Shown: positions 19,943-34,388, numbered from the stretch's first letter. The stretch: 64,000 bases of DNA from Hoplostethus atlanticus (GCA_034670405.1 JAXDDX010000040.1:3695001-3759000); one strand, 5' to 3'. Numbers and translations are program-made. Notes: generated by a model from the sequence alone, not told the origin.

Positions 19943-21881
19943 TGCACCCCACTCCTTAATCCCCTCCCCTATCTCCGTCCACCTCCACACACACACACAC
20001 ACACACACACCCTAGCCCCCCTCCCACCTCTAGTGTAATCTCATATGTCCCTGCTAGATCCTGTGATTCTCAGAGAGAGGCTGCTGTTACAGATATTGAT
20101 TGTGTTACTGATCATATCATCACTACTGATGATAACGCTGATCGCAGTTTCATAACTGATAATAGCACTGTTGTTATTATTATTATCATTATTTATACCT
20201 AAAGATTTTTCCCCTTTTTACTTGTTTTTATGTTTTTTCCCCAGCGTGTTTATATTTATAAAAGAAGGCTGCGACAGAGACAGACAGACAGACAGACAGG
20301 CGGTCAGCATCAGTATAAGAGCAGAGAGACAGGGGGCAGCACAGAGAGGAGCTGAGGCAGGGCCTGGGGTACGTTCAACAAGGCAACACGTTGCAGTGAG
20401 ACTGTAAAATGTTATGCTGATAGACGTATGCAGGACGATCTTGTTTCCTCCATGATGCGTTTGTCTGGCGATTCCAAAACAAAAGAACACGGGGACGGAT
20501 AAAGTTCCCGGGAACTGACTTGGCCCACAGGAATGAAAGGTGAGGCCCAAGATTCATTGCATAACAACACATCATATCCAAACAGCACTACGGTCTAGAG
20601 TACACAGACTGTGAATCAGCTCAGAAAATGAAAACCCGTCCGTCTTAACTGATGGTGCAACTTAAGCACACAGCCCGTCTCAAACTCTAAAGACGTGTTC
20701 CCTGTTCTTGTGTTCTTGAGAAGTTCCTTCTCTCCAAGACGAGTTGGCATTCCCGCACCTGATAATCACCTTCACTTTTCTCTGCCATGGTGGAGGCATG
20801 GAGGAAATTGCTACAACTACAACTCCAGTCATCAAATGTCTATCTGCGTTTTCCAGTATTTTGATCTGAATGTGATACTGGAGATCTACAAGGTGGTGGA
20901 TTAGGTTGAATCAAATACAAAAACCAGAGGCGCCACTCTCCACTCAGTGACTTCCATATCTGTGACTTGGGAGCCACTAGGGTTGTCTGATATGAGTGCA
21001 GGTAACCTATCAGGTTCTTTTTTTCCAGTCCCTCTCTGCTCCGCCCACAAGAAACTTCAGACCTGGGTCAAAAAATATGGGAAATCCTTCCTTGTTTGAA
21101 ATGCTGCTTCCAGTACTTTGTCTCTGTCAGACTGACCCATCTGTCGCTCCAAGGCAACAAAGTAAAACCCTCTAAGTATTTCAATGGATTTCCAATATCG
21201 ATCCATCCAGGGCTGCGAAAGACATCACGATGCATTCAGATGCATTTCGCCCACGTCCATTAGAACAGCACTGCCTTGGCGGGTCATATAAACGTTAACA
21301 TTTGTGACATGACTTATTAAATAATCAATAATTATCTGCTGCATCTCTAGCGCTATAAAGAAACTCAAGGATGGGAAGGGCGGTAGCTCTCTATGATACT
21401 AGTCTTCTCTAAAAGTCTCTGGGCTACTAAGCAACACTAGAGGAAAAGGTTAACCTAACGGGAGAAAATGGCACAGGGTGGGGGAGTACGATACAGCAGG
21501 TCAACGCAGGAGTGCATCAGTACAAAATCAAACAGAGCAACGAATAAAAAAAGATTACAATTTGATCATCTTAAAAAAGAAGCAAGGAAAATAAAAAAAA
21601 TGACAATCTCAAGGTTCTATTTACATTCAGAGAACGATACGTCTGATTCTCTTCTTCGAACTCTTTCTTTCTACAGCCGGCTTCTTCTCCTTCTCCTCCT
21701 CTTTTTCTGTCCTCCTCTCCACCCTCCTTCCCTCTCTCCCTCCATCCTCCCTCCCTGTCAGAGGGGCCAATGAGGTTTTGCTACAGAAGACGGCCCCTCC
21801 ATGCGGTTTCCATAGGCCTCAAATGTACGTATGCATGGTATGTGTTTACGTGTGAGTGCTGGCTGTGTGTGTGTGAGCGCG

Positions 21882-21920
<39 letters not shown>

Positions 21921-22670
21921 ATAGGAGTGCCTTTTCTGTTTGCAAACACTCCCTGGTCCTGGATTCTAACTGCCGAGCAAATAGGAGGATGATGGCAGGG
22001 AACTGGAGCAAGGAGAGATGGATGATTGACGGATGGATGGACAGAAAGAGGGAGGAGAGGAAGCTCTACTGGACTCTCTTAAGGCAACAGTTCTCACATC
22101 GCTGCAAGTCAGGGGCAGGGATGGAGAGCATGAACAACCACACTCACACACTCACACACTCACACATACAGAATAACACCGTCACATTTGAACTGATATG
22201 CTAAATACCAACTAAAGGTTTTGTAAATGCCTTGAGGGGACGTGCATCTTAGGTTTGGGAGGCTTACATCCGCGCACGCATTGATAAGTAGCTAAATCAT
22301 TCCCAGACACATGCACATTAACACAAATAAATAGCGCACGGACAGCGTGAACGGAGATGTACAGTCGTGACTCTCGATGATGAAAAAAGGTGTTTGAAAA
22401 AATGTAATGAAAATGGAGTTTTGTGAGATTACATGAAAAGAATAAGGCTTTAAAATGGTTAATGTAACAGATTTATATTAAAATGGTTGTACATGTGAAA
22501 TGGGAGGGGGGGGATTTTGGTCACAGACAAGATGAGATTTTTCACTTTTCTTCCCCTTTGTCTCACCCTTCATCACATCTCCCATCATGTTCCTCTCCTC
22601 TCCTCTCTCCTTCTCACTCTTTCTTTCTTACTGAAAGGTGAAGGGGTTTTGTGTGATGTTTGTATATATA

Positions 22671-22726
<56 letters not shown>

Positions 22727-22816
22727 CTTGGAGTAGAAAAGGCGAGACATCCTGTAAACAGCTTCACTACATAAACCTGTGGAATGTACTGAACCTCTGG
22801 TCATCAACGTGTGTGT

Positions 22817-22866
<50 letters not shown>

Positions 22867-22970
22867 TAGGTATGTGTGTGTTCAAACTGTATTGTTATCA
22901 CAGGCAGTGGAGTCAGGTCTTGTAGTCAGGAGTGGTCTGTCCCTTTGTGTCTTGTTGCAGGCAGTCAGAT

Positions 22971-23029
<59 letters not shown>

Positions 23030-23031
23030 GT
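19762..23031 (-). other. l1cam: Probable 3-prime UTR and downstream region of l1cam
   Basis: No coding exon is supported here. Minus-strand AATAAA hexamers occur near 19793 and 19767, so the l1cam 3-prime UTR could extend about 3.2 kb; an earlier non-canonical signal is equally possible. Three long TG tracts (22673-22723, 22809-22865, 22971-23023) become CA repeats in the transcript, and the nearest follows the stop codon almost at once. A fish interspersed repeat may lie at 20360-20450. Confidence 0.3.
22971..23023. repeat. (TG)n microsatellite just after the l1cam stop codon
   Basis: About 26 TG units, followed by CGTGTGTCTAA, abut the l1cam stop (TAG at 23034-23032). In the mRNA this is a CA repeat starting within about 10 nt of the stop. 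Confidence 0.9.
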
Positions 23032-23290
23032 CTAACTGGGCCGGTCCAGGATGGTTGACATGGATGGAGCGATTGGGGGAGGCGGGACTGGGTTGACGGG
23101 GGAGGCGGGGCCGGAGCTCTCGTTGCCGTGAGGAACGGGCCCCCGGCCGCTGTACTGGCCAATGAAAGAGCCGTCCTCGTTGAACTGGATGTCCACACTG
23201 TCTCCGTACTCGGCCAGGGAGTCGTCGCTGCCCAGCTTACTCTCCACACACAGAGACGGCTCGCTTCCTGAGCGCTTCTCATCGGCATCA
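23032..23290 (-). CDS. l1cam: l1cam last coding exon: ankyrin-binding cytoplasmic tail
   Basis: It starts after a cag acceptor with SDADEK and continues through [10 protein letters not shown] to the FIGQY ankyrin-binding motif within [14 protein letters not shown]. Phosphorylation of that tyrosine is known to release ankyrin in L1-family proteins. The conserved SPVNP is followed by 18 further residues ([18 protein letters not shown]) before TAG. Human L1 ends only five residues after the equivalent SPINP. Confidence 0.93.
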
Positions 23291-26200
23291 CTGAAAGACG
23301 GAGAGAGAGATCAGAAATGAAAAAAGAGTCAACTGTTCAGCCATGGGAGACGGGTTGCTTGTTAAAATGTGATAAAGCAGATTTATCTATTCAAGAACCA
23401 TTTTTTTTACAAGCTACCAGTTACCTCACATAGGAAGCCACTACAGTACACTACACCTACACCAAAAGCACGATTTGGGTTCTTCACAGAAAGTGGAAGA
23501 CATGTTTCATTTCTGCTGTATACAAACGTAACTGACATGTACAAGATTGACAAAAGTTTAAATGAATATAAAGGATGAAATGCAATTCCCTTCTTTTCTT
23601 TTACAGCAAAAACTAGCTGGTAGTTAACGACTCCACAAAGAGATAAAAAGTAATAAAGTACTAAAACTAAACTATCCAAATTGGAATTCAATTGAACTAA
23701 TCTACTGCGTAATGTAGCTACAGTACAAGTGTGAATACATGTAGTGAAGCTACAAGAAGGCAGGAAGGAAAGTGTGTGCGTCTCTATGCCGCTAAAGCAC
23801 TCACCTCTCCAGGGATCTGCAGGCAAAGCATGAAGGAAAGACAGAGAAGTGTGAAAAGCAGGAAAAAGACAGGCTCCAAGAGAGTTAGGACTATTAAGGT
23901 TAGGAATATATGTTCATAGGAAGAACACAGCCAAAGACATTTATGAGAGTAGAGGAAATTACAACTTTCATTCCAAAATAAGACATTCAACATATGAAAA
24001 CATCAGTATGGAAAATGGAAAAGTTATTAACTTCCTTATATTATGGAAAGTGTATAGAAAAGTGTGCGTGTGTGTGTGCGTGTGTGTGTGTGTGTGCGTG
24101 TGTGTGCGTGTGTGTGTGCGTGTGCGTGTTTAGAAATCGCTGGTGGTAAGAGAGACGCACCTGTACTCATCTTTCATTGGCCGAGCTTCAGAATCCACCT
24201 GACCGTCTTCCTTGTCTTTCACTGCAGGGAAAACATTGATATTAAACTCTGGACGTTAGATCAAATAATAGGGACTGTAGTGACGATTGTGAGTATGTAT
24301 GTGCTTGTACGTGTACTTTGATGAGTTTTTAGAAGTTACCTGCGTATTTGCCTCCCTTGCTGCGCTTGATGAAGCAGAGGATGAGCAGTATCAGCATCAG
24401 CAGCACGATGGCGCTGATGAGTCCTATAAACCAACCTTGGGTGGCAAACCCACCGGCCACCTCTGACAACTCTGAGGGAGGGAGCGTGAGAAAGATTGCC
24501 ATCAATATTTTTTTATTTTTATCTTAATTATGAATACCAGTAATTAGTATGTTTGTTCACTAATGTACTTAAAGGTGCTACGTGTAGCGTGTTAACTTCA
24601 ATAAATCATCATCAGATTGGTGTATGGCACAAAACAGGAAGAGGGCCTGTTCCTCCAGCACATATGGAGCTAAAACTTTCAGAGTTTCTTGTAAGGACAG
24701 ATGATGGAGTGAAAGGTTGAGGGATTCTGGGAAATGTGGTCTTAATTTTAACAACACAGGCACTGAAAATAGCACTGGTGTGAGGTTACCAATGTACTTC
24801 TTAGATTTTGTACTTGTGTGTGTGTTTGTGTGTGTGTGTTTCTACATAAATACCTGGTCCTGTGGTCTGTATCTCATCCTGCCAGTGAGTGTCGTTGCCG
24901 TGCTTGATCATAAGGTGGTACTGAGTTCCTGGTTGGAGTCTTGACAGCGTATAGAAACCCCGCGTGGAGTTCACCATCTCCGACTCCTCCCAGTCCTCCC
25001 CGGCTGCACCAAGCAGACAGACATACACAAGTCGACATTTAGTGAGGTTTGTGTCAGGAGAGCGCGTGTCTATCGTTTGTGTCTCGTCATCTGCACAGGT
25101 GAACATGTTTTCATTCCATCTTCCCTCCATCCCTTTCTCGGCTGCTCCACCTCAAACGGCAGATGTAGAAACCATGTATTCTCTTCTTCCTCTTTAAGTA
25201 GGAGATCTTGTATGTCTTTCCCCCTCTTCTCTCTACGCCCCTATCCCTCTCTGCACCCTCCTTCCTTCTCATCCTTCCCTCACTGCCGTTAGCTCCCGAA
25301 TGTGGAAGCTACATTTCCCCCATCGTCCCCTCCCCCCTCCTTCCTCCTTTCCTCTCCTCCCTCCATCCCTCTCTCACCACTCTTCATCAGGTACTTGATG
25401 TGGAAGCCGTGGTTCCTGTATCGTTCTCCAGGCACCCAGCTCAAGTTGACTGACGTTTCTCCAGCGACCATGGTGATGTTGGTTGGAGGAACTGGAAGCA
25501 GGGGAAAGAGAAGCAGAGGTATTGGAGAAAGGAAGGGAAAGAGGGAAATGGGAAACAGGAAGAAAAAGGGATTGGAAGTGGATGGATAGAGCGTGAAGAG
25601 ATACATGGAAATGAAAGGAGAGTTCAATATGTCACAGTGCTTAAACCTCAAAATCCATTAAATAAACTCAATGGTCATCAAGGTAAAAAACAATAATCAA
25701 ACAACAATAAGTAACAAATAAATAAGTAACAGGGAATTATAGCACGCATTTGAATTTGAAGTGAAATAGAAGAAATTCACAAGAATAGCAGTAGCAAATC
25801 AAAACACAATGTAATTTCACCTCCGTCCAGCAGGGTGGAGCCCTTCCGTGTGATAGGGGGTCCGCTCCCGGCAGCAGTGCGGCCCATCACTTTGAAGATG
25901 TAGCGGCTTTGGGGGTCCAGACCGTTGAGCACATAGTGAGTCTCAGTGAGATCTTCTTTTATGTCCGTATCTAGCAGGCCGGCTTTGCTCCCCACCTCTG
26001 TGGATGGATAGACAGAAATAAACACACAAAGAAGAAACAAAAGGATTGATTGACAGATGATCCTCCATGTGTCCATCCTAGTAACAAAGCGGTTGAATGA
26101 AGTTGGGGTCAGTGGAAGTATCACATTCCATCCCAAGTCTGAGTTTTTCTTATTTTTCTAATGCAGACACACAGGAAATATAATACTGCCAGTGGCCGAA

Positions 26201-26517
26201 CTGCTCCAATACTTCAAGCAGGATGGTAACCATGTAACTCCATTTATTCCCCTTTTAAACAGATAGTCTACAAGCCAGGTGCATTCAACAGTTTGTGTTT
26301 GCAAGGAGGATGCCATTCCTCTTCACCCCGCCCCATAAGCCCTACCCAGGTAGGATATCCCTTCTATCAGGCCCTGTCCTGGTTTAACACGCACCCTCTT
26401 GGTACTGCAGAATGTAGCCTAGCAGTACTCCATTGGTTTCTATTGGAGGCGTCCAGTAGAGATTCAGCGTTGTCTCCGATGGGCTCTCAAACCTCAGGGA
26501 TGCAGGGGGACCGGGGG

Positions 26518-26567
<50 letters not shown>

Positions 26568-28413
26568 TGGAGCAGGCACACACAATTAGCAATTATCTGA
26601 TGAATGCATTCACTTATGTTGTGATGTATGTTTTGTAACAATATGATACAACATGTAATATTTCCATATACTCTCACCTCCTTCTGGTGTGCTGAAGTGT
26701 TGTGGTGAGGAATGAGGGCCCTCCCCTTTGCTGTTGAAGGCAGTGACAGACAGCTCGTACCGCGAATAGAGTCGCAGCCCTGCCACTTCCTCCGAGGTCT
26801 CCATGCCTTGGACCACCACCACCTTGCTCTCCTCCGTCTCCATCCCTTGCTCCGCATCTCCCTCCCTCTCTGTCTCGTCCATGTGGTGCATTTTTCCGAG
26901 GGCCCTCCGGCCCCGTCCGCCCAGGGAGCCCAGCCTCCTGATGTAGATCTGAACAACAAAAATAGAGGGAGAGGAAAGAGAGAGTGAGACAGAGAGGGAG
27001 AGAGACATTGACCAACAGACGGGAGCTGATGTAACCATCCCTTGTGCTATTTTTGGGTCAGCGTCCTGGCGGGGGGATCCCTGCGATGTTAGTTGAACCA
27101 TGAATTCCCATGTTGATAAATAGAAAACGTCAAGGTATCCCCATGATAGCACAGCTGCCTTTTCTCTCTCTGTTTTCTCTCTCGGGTCTATTGTTGAGTT
27201 TCTATTATTATTGTTACCTTGTATCCCAGCAGCAGTCCTTGGACTTGCTGGGCTTTTTCCCACGTCACTCTGACTGTGCTGTTCCTCACCGTTACCGTCA
27301 CCTCACCCGGAGCCTCCAGGGGCACTGAGAGAGGGAGGAAGAGACAGGAAGGAGGGGGTGGGGGGTAAGGAGATGGATGTAGGAGTGTGGGACGAGGGGA
27401 TGGGATGGAGAGACATTAAAGGAGGGAGGGAGAATCAAGACTTGAGCAACTTTTCAACAACATTTCCCTCAGATACTGCACTATTATTATTTAAAACATT
27501 GAGTTATTGTGTTTTATTGTGTGTTTTTACTGCCTGCAAACCAAATTTCCCAGTATAGACAATAAAGTTTGAATGAATGAATGAGCAGAATGGCGGAGGT
27601 GAAAGCCAGCCGGCCAACACGTACAGTCCTCTCCGGAGTGTCCGATCTCGGGGACCGGCTCAGGTCCTTCTCCCAGAGAGTTGACGGCCTGGACTTTGAT
27701 CTCAAACGGTGTGTAGGTTCCCGTCTCGTTCACCAGGAAGGGCGGAGCCTTGACGTAGGCGTGGCTCCAGTGCGGACCCCTGCCCTCCGCCTCCCGCCAC
27801 GACACCTTGTACTGGAAGTCTTCACCGTAATGCGAGTGCTTGTCCATCTCCTGCACATGCACACAGGAACGTTACGTGCATTAAAGTTAGCACAGACGCT
27901 CACAAGAAAAGATGCAGAGAGAAATACTCACATCCCATTCGATGATCAGATTCCCTGGGTCTGTGGACTCACTGTGCACACCAGTGGGGTTCCCGCCAGG
28001 AACTAGAGAGAGCGAGATAGAGAGAGAGTGTGTGAGAGTTGGTTAAAATCAAAAGGGTCAACTCAACAACTCGACAACTCAAAAGGGACAAAATAAGAAT
28101 GGAAATCAAATAAAACTTGGACGTGAGAGAGTTCGGTTTCATTCTCACCAGCAGGCGGCGTGCTGTGGGAGTCCGAGTGCTGGCTGGGGTCGCTGCGGCC
28201 GAGCTCGTTGACCCCGACGACCCGGAAGCGGTAGGTAGCGTACGGCTGGAGGTTCAGCTCTAAGTGATTGACATCTCCAGGGACCTGCCTCCACACCTCC
28301 CACCTCCACCTCGCTTCCTCTGTGTGTTGCTCCTCCCTCCCCTCCACGATGAACTCTGAGAGAGGGGAGAGAGAGATGATGAAACTACATATATAGTCAT
28401 ATATTTAATACTT

Positions 28414-28444
<31 letters not shown>

Positions 28445-31400
28445 TCAGTACCTGTGATAGGGCTGTTGTGTGAGCGTCCCGGTATCCAACTGAGGGTGAG
28501 GCTGCGGTCCTGGACATCGGACAGAGACAGAGCCTTGGGAGGATCTGGGCGCGCTGGGGGTCGAACGTGAAGCGGTTAGTTATGTTAGAACATGAACACA
28601 AAAATGTTGCACGCACACACACGTTGCTCACACACACACACGTTGCTCACACACATACCTACTACAGTGATGGAGCCGCTAGCCTTGACATGGTCCAGAG
28701 CAGTGATCACCTCGCAGGAAAAATGTCCAGTGTCGTCTGATTGGACGTGTGTCACTTTCAGGGTGCCGTTCTCAAAGATAGTGTACCTATAAAAAAACAC
28801 ATAGATGAGATCGATTTTCCTCCACTGCTCCTTTATAGTGGAGAGTTTACTACATGTCAAGGTTCTCACTTAGTATATGTATATAATATACAGTGTTGGG
28901 GAAGCTACTTTGAAAATATAGTTTAAAAACAATCATATCTGCATCTGCAATACAAAACCACATGACTGCAAACCTACCAGAGATTAGGATGTTAACAATT
29001 GTCTGAAATAAAGTTCAAGGAATGTTTGCTGTGTTTATAGTGACACACCCTGACAGCAGTAAACACAAACCAAACAATCCTTTCTGGGTTCATTACAGGT
29101 AGAAGTTACTCTCTGTTGTAAGTAACATTAAAGTGCATCACTCCCACGTTTTCACGCCAGACACAGTCTGGACCTCGGCCCAACCAAACAACACAATTTG
29201 GGTTCATCACAGAAGAAAGTGGAAGAAATGTTTTTTCTTGTATGTAAACTTAGATTGGACTGCTACAACCTTGACAATAAAAGCAGTGAATACAAGTAGT
29301 TACAGTAGTTAACTACGCCTCAAAACGACAACAAAATAATAAACTACTATAAACACTAATCAAATTTAGTTGACCTACCAAGTTACTGCAAAATGTTAAA
29401 ATAATGAAACCTCTTCCCCGACACTGACAATGTAATTCAAGGTGCTGATCCTGATACTAAGTTAATCCACTTCAGTAGGACAGAGAGATCCAACCAGTTG
29501 TTTGAAATGTCTTGATGTGTGTTTACTTGTCATCCGGCGATGATTCCTGGAGCTTGTGACCGTCTTTCCTCCAGACGATCTGGTGATCGACCAGCTGACG
29601 GTCTTTGCAGAAGTGACAGTCCAGCAGAGCGTTGGTTCCTCTGAGCAGGCGGACATGCTGGGGCCCGATCAGCATCACCGTGCGGTCTGATGGGGGGGGG
29701 GCAGAGAGACAGGAGAGGTCACAGTGTGTAGGTAGTGATGGGTGATGTAACAGGGTTAGACCTAAATATCTCTTTGCACATATAACAGGCTGATATTGGC
29801 CTTTTATTGAGTATCAACTATTGGCCAGTCACGTTGATGGGGGTTCCTCCCTGACAGCTACAGAAAAACGTGCACATTACATTTATTCATTTAATTGCTC
29901 TGTAATGTATTTGCTAAGTTAATTCTTCATTTAGAGGCAGTAGCGTCCCAGAGTTTCCCCTACCGCTGAATAGGTGAGCTGGGTCACCCTGCCTCAAGGA
30001 GCTGTTAACCCACCAAAAAGAACTTCAAGTCTGGTTTTCAATGGAGGGTTTTACTGTCCCGGCATGAAAGTGGTCAAATGTAAAATATTGAATATTGACG
30101 CAACATATCAGGCCATCGGCAGCTTCAATAAAAAAAATATTGGTCTCATTGTCGGCCTTCAAATAACCTTCGAATCGGTCAAAAGCATCTCCTTGCATTA
30201 TTTAATGGCTTTAACGACTGGGTGTGGTTTCCAGTTTCAAATTAAGATTTTATTGCAAGTGTTTAATGTTGGAAAAGCCTGATCTGGACCACGTTCGAGC
30301 GCTGAACATCTACACTGAAACTCTTAAGTGTCGTGTGTGGTGTTGTTGGGCGTGCACTACGTACTGAGGACCTCCAGGTGAGCCTTGATGGAGATGTTGG
30401 TGTGTTTGACAGAGCAGGTGTACACCCCGCTGTCGTCGCGACTGGCGTTGGACAGCTCTATCGTCCCATTGGTCAGCAGGGAGACACGAGGGTCCGACAG
30501 CAGCGGGACCATGCTCTTGCCCTCCCTGTAGGGAACACACACACACACACACACAAAGTGACAGGAACCATATTGATCATTAGTTAAAGTATTACCAATA
30601 CCAAGGCAATGGTAGTAAATCTGGCTGCTTAAATCAATGTGTGTTCCTCGGCTAATCAGGGAATGGATGATAGATGGAAGGCGGATCAATTAATGGAGTG
30701 GAGTGTCGGAGAGAAAAGCAATATCCTTTTGAACGCAACAGAATGTGGCCATATTGTATAAGGCGGCCTGGAAAATGTATGGTTCACCTTGCCCCTCAGT
30801 CAGTCAATTTAGCGGAGCATCTATGGAGCTTCCTCACAGAAATTCAACAACTTAATCTACGAGTCCAGACGTCTATCTCACTATTTTCCAGAGACAACCA
30901 ACCTTTGGGATCTAAGGTTGGGCAAGATTAAATCAAGCAATTGTACTTTTTAAAGGTTACGTTTTAGAGGTATTGATCTTTGGGTAATGTAGCTGGATTT
31001 TGATTTTAGCAAAATGGATACAGAGTTTTATAATAAATGTCAACTGTTCGGTCCTGATGTACATGCATTTATAAGTGTAGTCATTCATCCAGCCAAGTCG
31101 TAGTGGGTTTGATAATGACACAATGTTTGCAGAGGGGGCCAACTGAAGCAACGGTCCCCGTGCAGGCCTGTGGTCATGCCTCAGAGGCTGACCAGGCCTG
31201 GGCGTGGCCGGGTCCTGCATGGGAGACCATCTGGGAGAGCTACAGGGTGCTATCTGCTAATGCAACCAATAGGGGGCGGTGTTTCACTGAGAGTAAAAGC
31301 CAGGGTGCTTCGAGTATGCTTAAATGTGTTTAAGAACAGGAGTACTAACTTTGGGTCGTTATAACCATAACCTTCAAAATGATTTACGAGGAGAGCGTAA

Positions 31401-31703
31401 TTGTAATCAGCTCCTACTCTAACAGAGGGCTTCACAAGGACAAGACATGAGATGGATGTTAAAGTATAACAGGATTACAGACAGGCTCATACATGTTGGA
31501 GGTCATTGTGAATACAGCATCTATGAAAATAAAATACTACCATCGAAGAAGTTGAAGTGAAATACTTGCAAAGCACAAGACTGTTTTTTACAAACTGCAG
31601 GACACGCCGCACTCGGCGACAGATGTAACTGTTGAATTATGTATTGAGATTGTTTTATAGGGAGTACTCTGCAGTATGAGCTTTCAGAAGCAGCCTTGGG
31701 CTC

Positions 31704-31753
<50 letters not shown>

Positions 31754-31883
31754 TCACCATGCAATGTGTGGTCGTGGGGAGCCGAAGGTGTCACAGTGCA
31801 GCCTGACGTCCCCTCCTTCAGTGACCCGATACACCACTGAATCAGAGGACAGGATCTGAGGAGGAAGCTCTGATGGAGAGAGA

Positions 31884-31922
<39 letters not shown>

Positions 31923-34357
31923 AATAAATGAGTCATGGGGACTTTAGCAGGAGTTTTTGGGAGATTGGCCCGTTGGTCAAATCTTAAGTGATGAAAACAT
32001 GGAAACCAAATCATTATCATTACCAAAGCATTATCCAAATTATCCATTATCCAAAGATCTTTTAGTAATAAGTAATAAAAAGTTGTCAGTGCCTTTTATT
32101 ATATGACTGATAGAGAAGTCAATGTAGCCAGGTTTATTTTTGGAACCATTTCAGGTGAGCAACCACGTGCTCATCCGCTGTCATTTTCTCACATCGCCCA
32201 CCACGTTCACTTCCTATGGAAACGGGGAAAGTAGTCCCTGCTAATTCAAAATAGTATGTTGTTTTTTTTTGGTCATACTTATAAAATAAAGTCTACCACT
32301 TTGCTGCATATGATTTAAAATGACAGACCATTTGGCTTCAGAGCTGCTACAAATTCAAATGTTGTCACTTGAGATGATGCTGGTCGCCTATGATCTCTCA
32401 GCATAGTGTATACTAAAGTGTTAGCACGGACCATCACAACGAATGATCTACCAGCGACACGTGGATGATGTTGGTGTCTATGTTTTCATCACTTCACAGG
32501 TAAGTTGATCGACTGGCCAATTTCCCCAAAACTCCTTTAAATAAATAAAGTGGAGTATCTGTATACAGGAAGTAGACTATGTGTGTGTATACAAGGCATT
32601 ACACATCAGAGTGTGTATCGTGGCTTGTGTGTGTCACTTTCAGTCCCGTCAATATCCAAACCCTGAAAAAAAAAAGGTTCTCATCGCCACCCCAGAGAAA
32701 ATGAATCCTCCTTCATTAGCAAATGTCGAATTTGAACGGACTGAATAGAAACCGGCGTGAGCCCAACCCTGCAGTGCATGTACATATACCGATGACGTAG
32801 ATGTAGATGTTGATGAGGATTTGGCCGTGTTTGTTGGTGGCCTCACACTGGTACACGGCGGTGTCAGAGAACTGAACGTCCCTCAGTATCAACACGCCGC
32901 CTGATACACTCCGACGAAGATCCTCATCCACTTCTACAGGGGAGACAGGGGGAAGGAGTGGGGGGGGGGGTGAGGGAGTTGAGAGAGATGGAGGAATGGT
33001 AAGAGAGGTGGAGGGGAGGGAAGAAGGAAGGAGACAGGAATTGGGTTAAGAAGGGAGTTTAAAATTGAAGCCCTTTCTTACGGTCAGCATGCCAATATTG
33101 TCAGAGTTTGTCAAACAGAAGTGGAGCCCAGCAACCCTTTACAGGCCGAATGACCGGGGGCAACAAAACAATGTTTAACCACGATGTTGTCCGCCAACAG
33201 AGAAAGCAGCAGCTGTTACAGGCCCTGACCCTGACTCTGTCCTCACTTTATCTCTCTTTATCTCTCTTTAAGTGTTTCCTCTGTAGGGGGGGGTTGTCAT
33301 TTTTAACTTTGGTCCCTGTTTTGGTTGCAGTTAGGGTTCTAGGGCAGGTTGAAGGGCTAAAAATGCTTTTCTTTAGATACTTTATGATCAAAAAAGCATT
33401 TTATTTAGAGCAGAGCTGCAGTTCGCAAAGATACGTTACATCAGGAGAGGAAACACTGGCCTCTCTTTTTCAGTGCGTCTCTTTCTTTAACTCTCTTGCT
33501 CGCTCTTTCTCTCTGAGAGGCACTCAAGACAGACCAGGACCTTGACCAATCCATCTCAAGAAATGGATCCTGGCAAATTCATCTATGCTTAAGAGACTCT
33601 CTGTTATAGTGGACTGTTAGTGGACTGCCTGGAAGAGCCGGGAAATGGACACTCCGCTTCCCTGAAATCCATCTGTGGTTGTCAAGCGCCATGTTGGTTA
33701 TAATGATGCAGTCACACTTGAAGTGCACCAAAAGAAAAGTTGCATTGGTCAGATTGCATTGGAAAAAATGCATTGGTCAGTGGACAGATCAATTGAAGAT
33801 TTAACATTGAGGGCTCAGAGCCAGAAGAAAATAAGTACTGTAGTTTTTGTCGAGGAGATGAGAAAAAATACTTAAGATTAAGTTTAAATCTTTGACATTT
33901 AGTTGCTCAATTTAATTTGGCTACGATTTCAACAATGTGCTTTGAGTATTAGATGGAGCTTATCAAGAAGTTCACTTTTATTAATATAGAACTGAAGCCA
34001 ATATGCTACACAGACCTAAATATGTGTATTTCTGCTTTGAGATTTGAAAAATGACACACTGAACTTCCATCAGTCCTCACACTTCAAAAAAAGTAAATGC
34101 AAAGTACACTGCAAATATACAGTGATAATCCCCTGAATTATTTTATGGACACAATAAAACGACAAAAGTGATGGAAGTGAATATAGGAATCATGACATGT
34201 ATAATTATCAGAGTACGCCGTACCTGCGATGGGCTGACCGTTGATGCTCCAGGTGATGATGGGGGTCGGGATGCCGTCAGCCTGGCAGTCCAGACGAACA
34301 GTCTCCCCAGGAGCGTACAGCAGGTTCTGGGGCTCCTTCACCCAGTAGGGCTCCGCT

Positions 34358-34388
<31 letters not shown>

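Noticed and set aside
31115-31290. A functional 5S rRNA gene
   Set aside because: Only the 3-prime half resembles 5S rRNA and the first 50 bases are unrecognisable.
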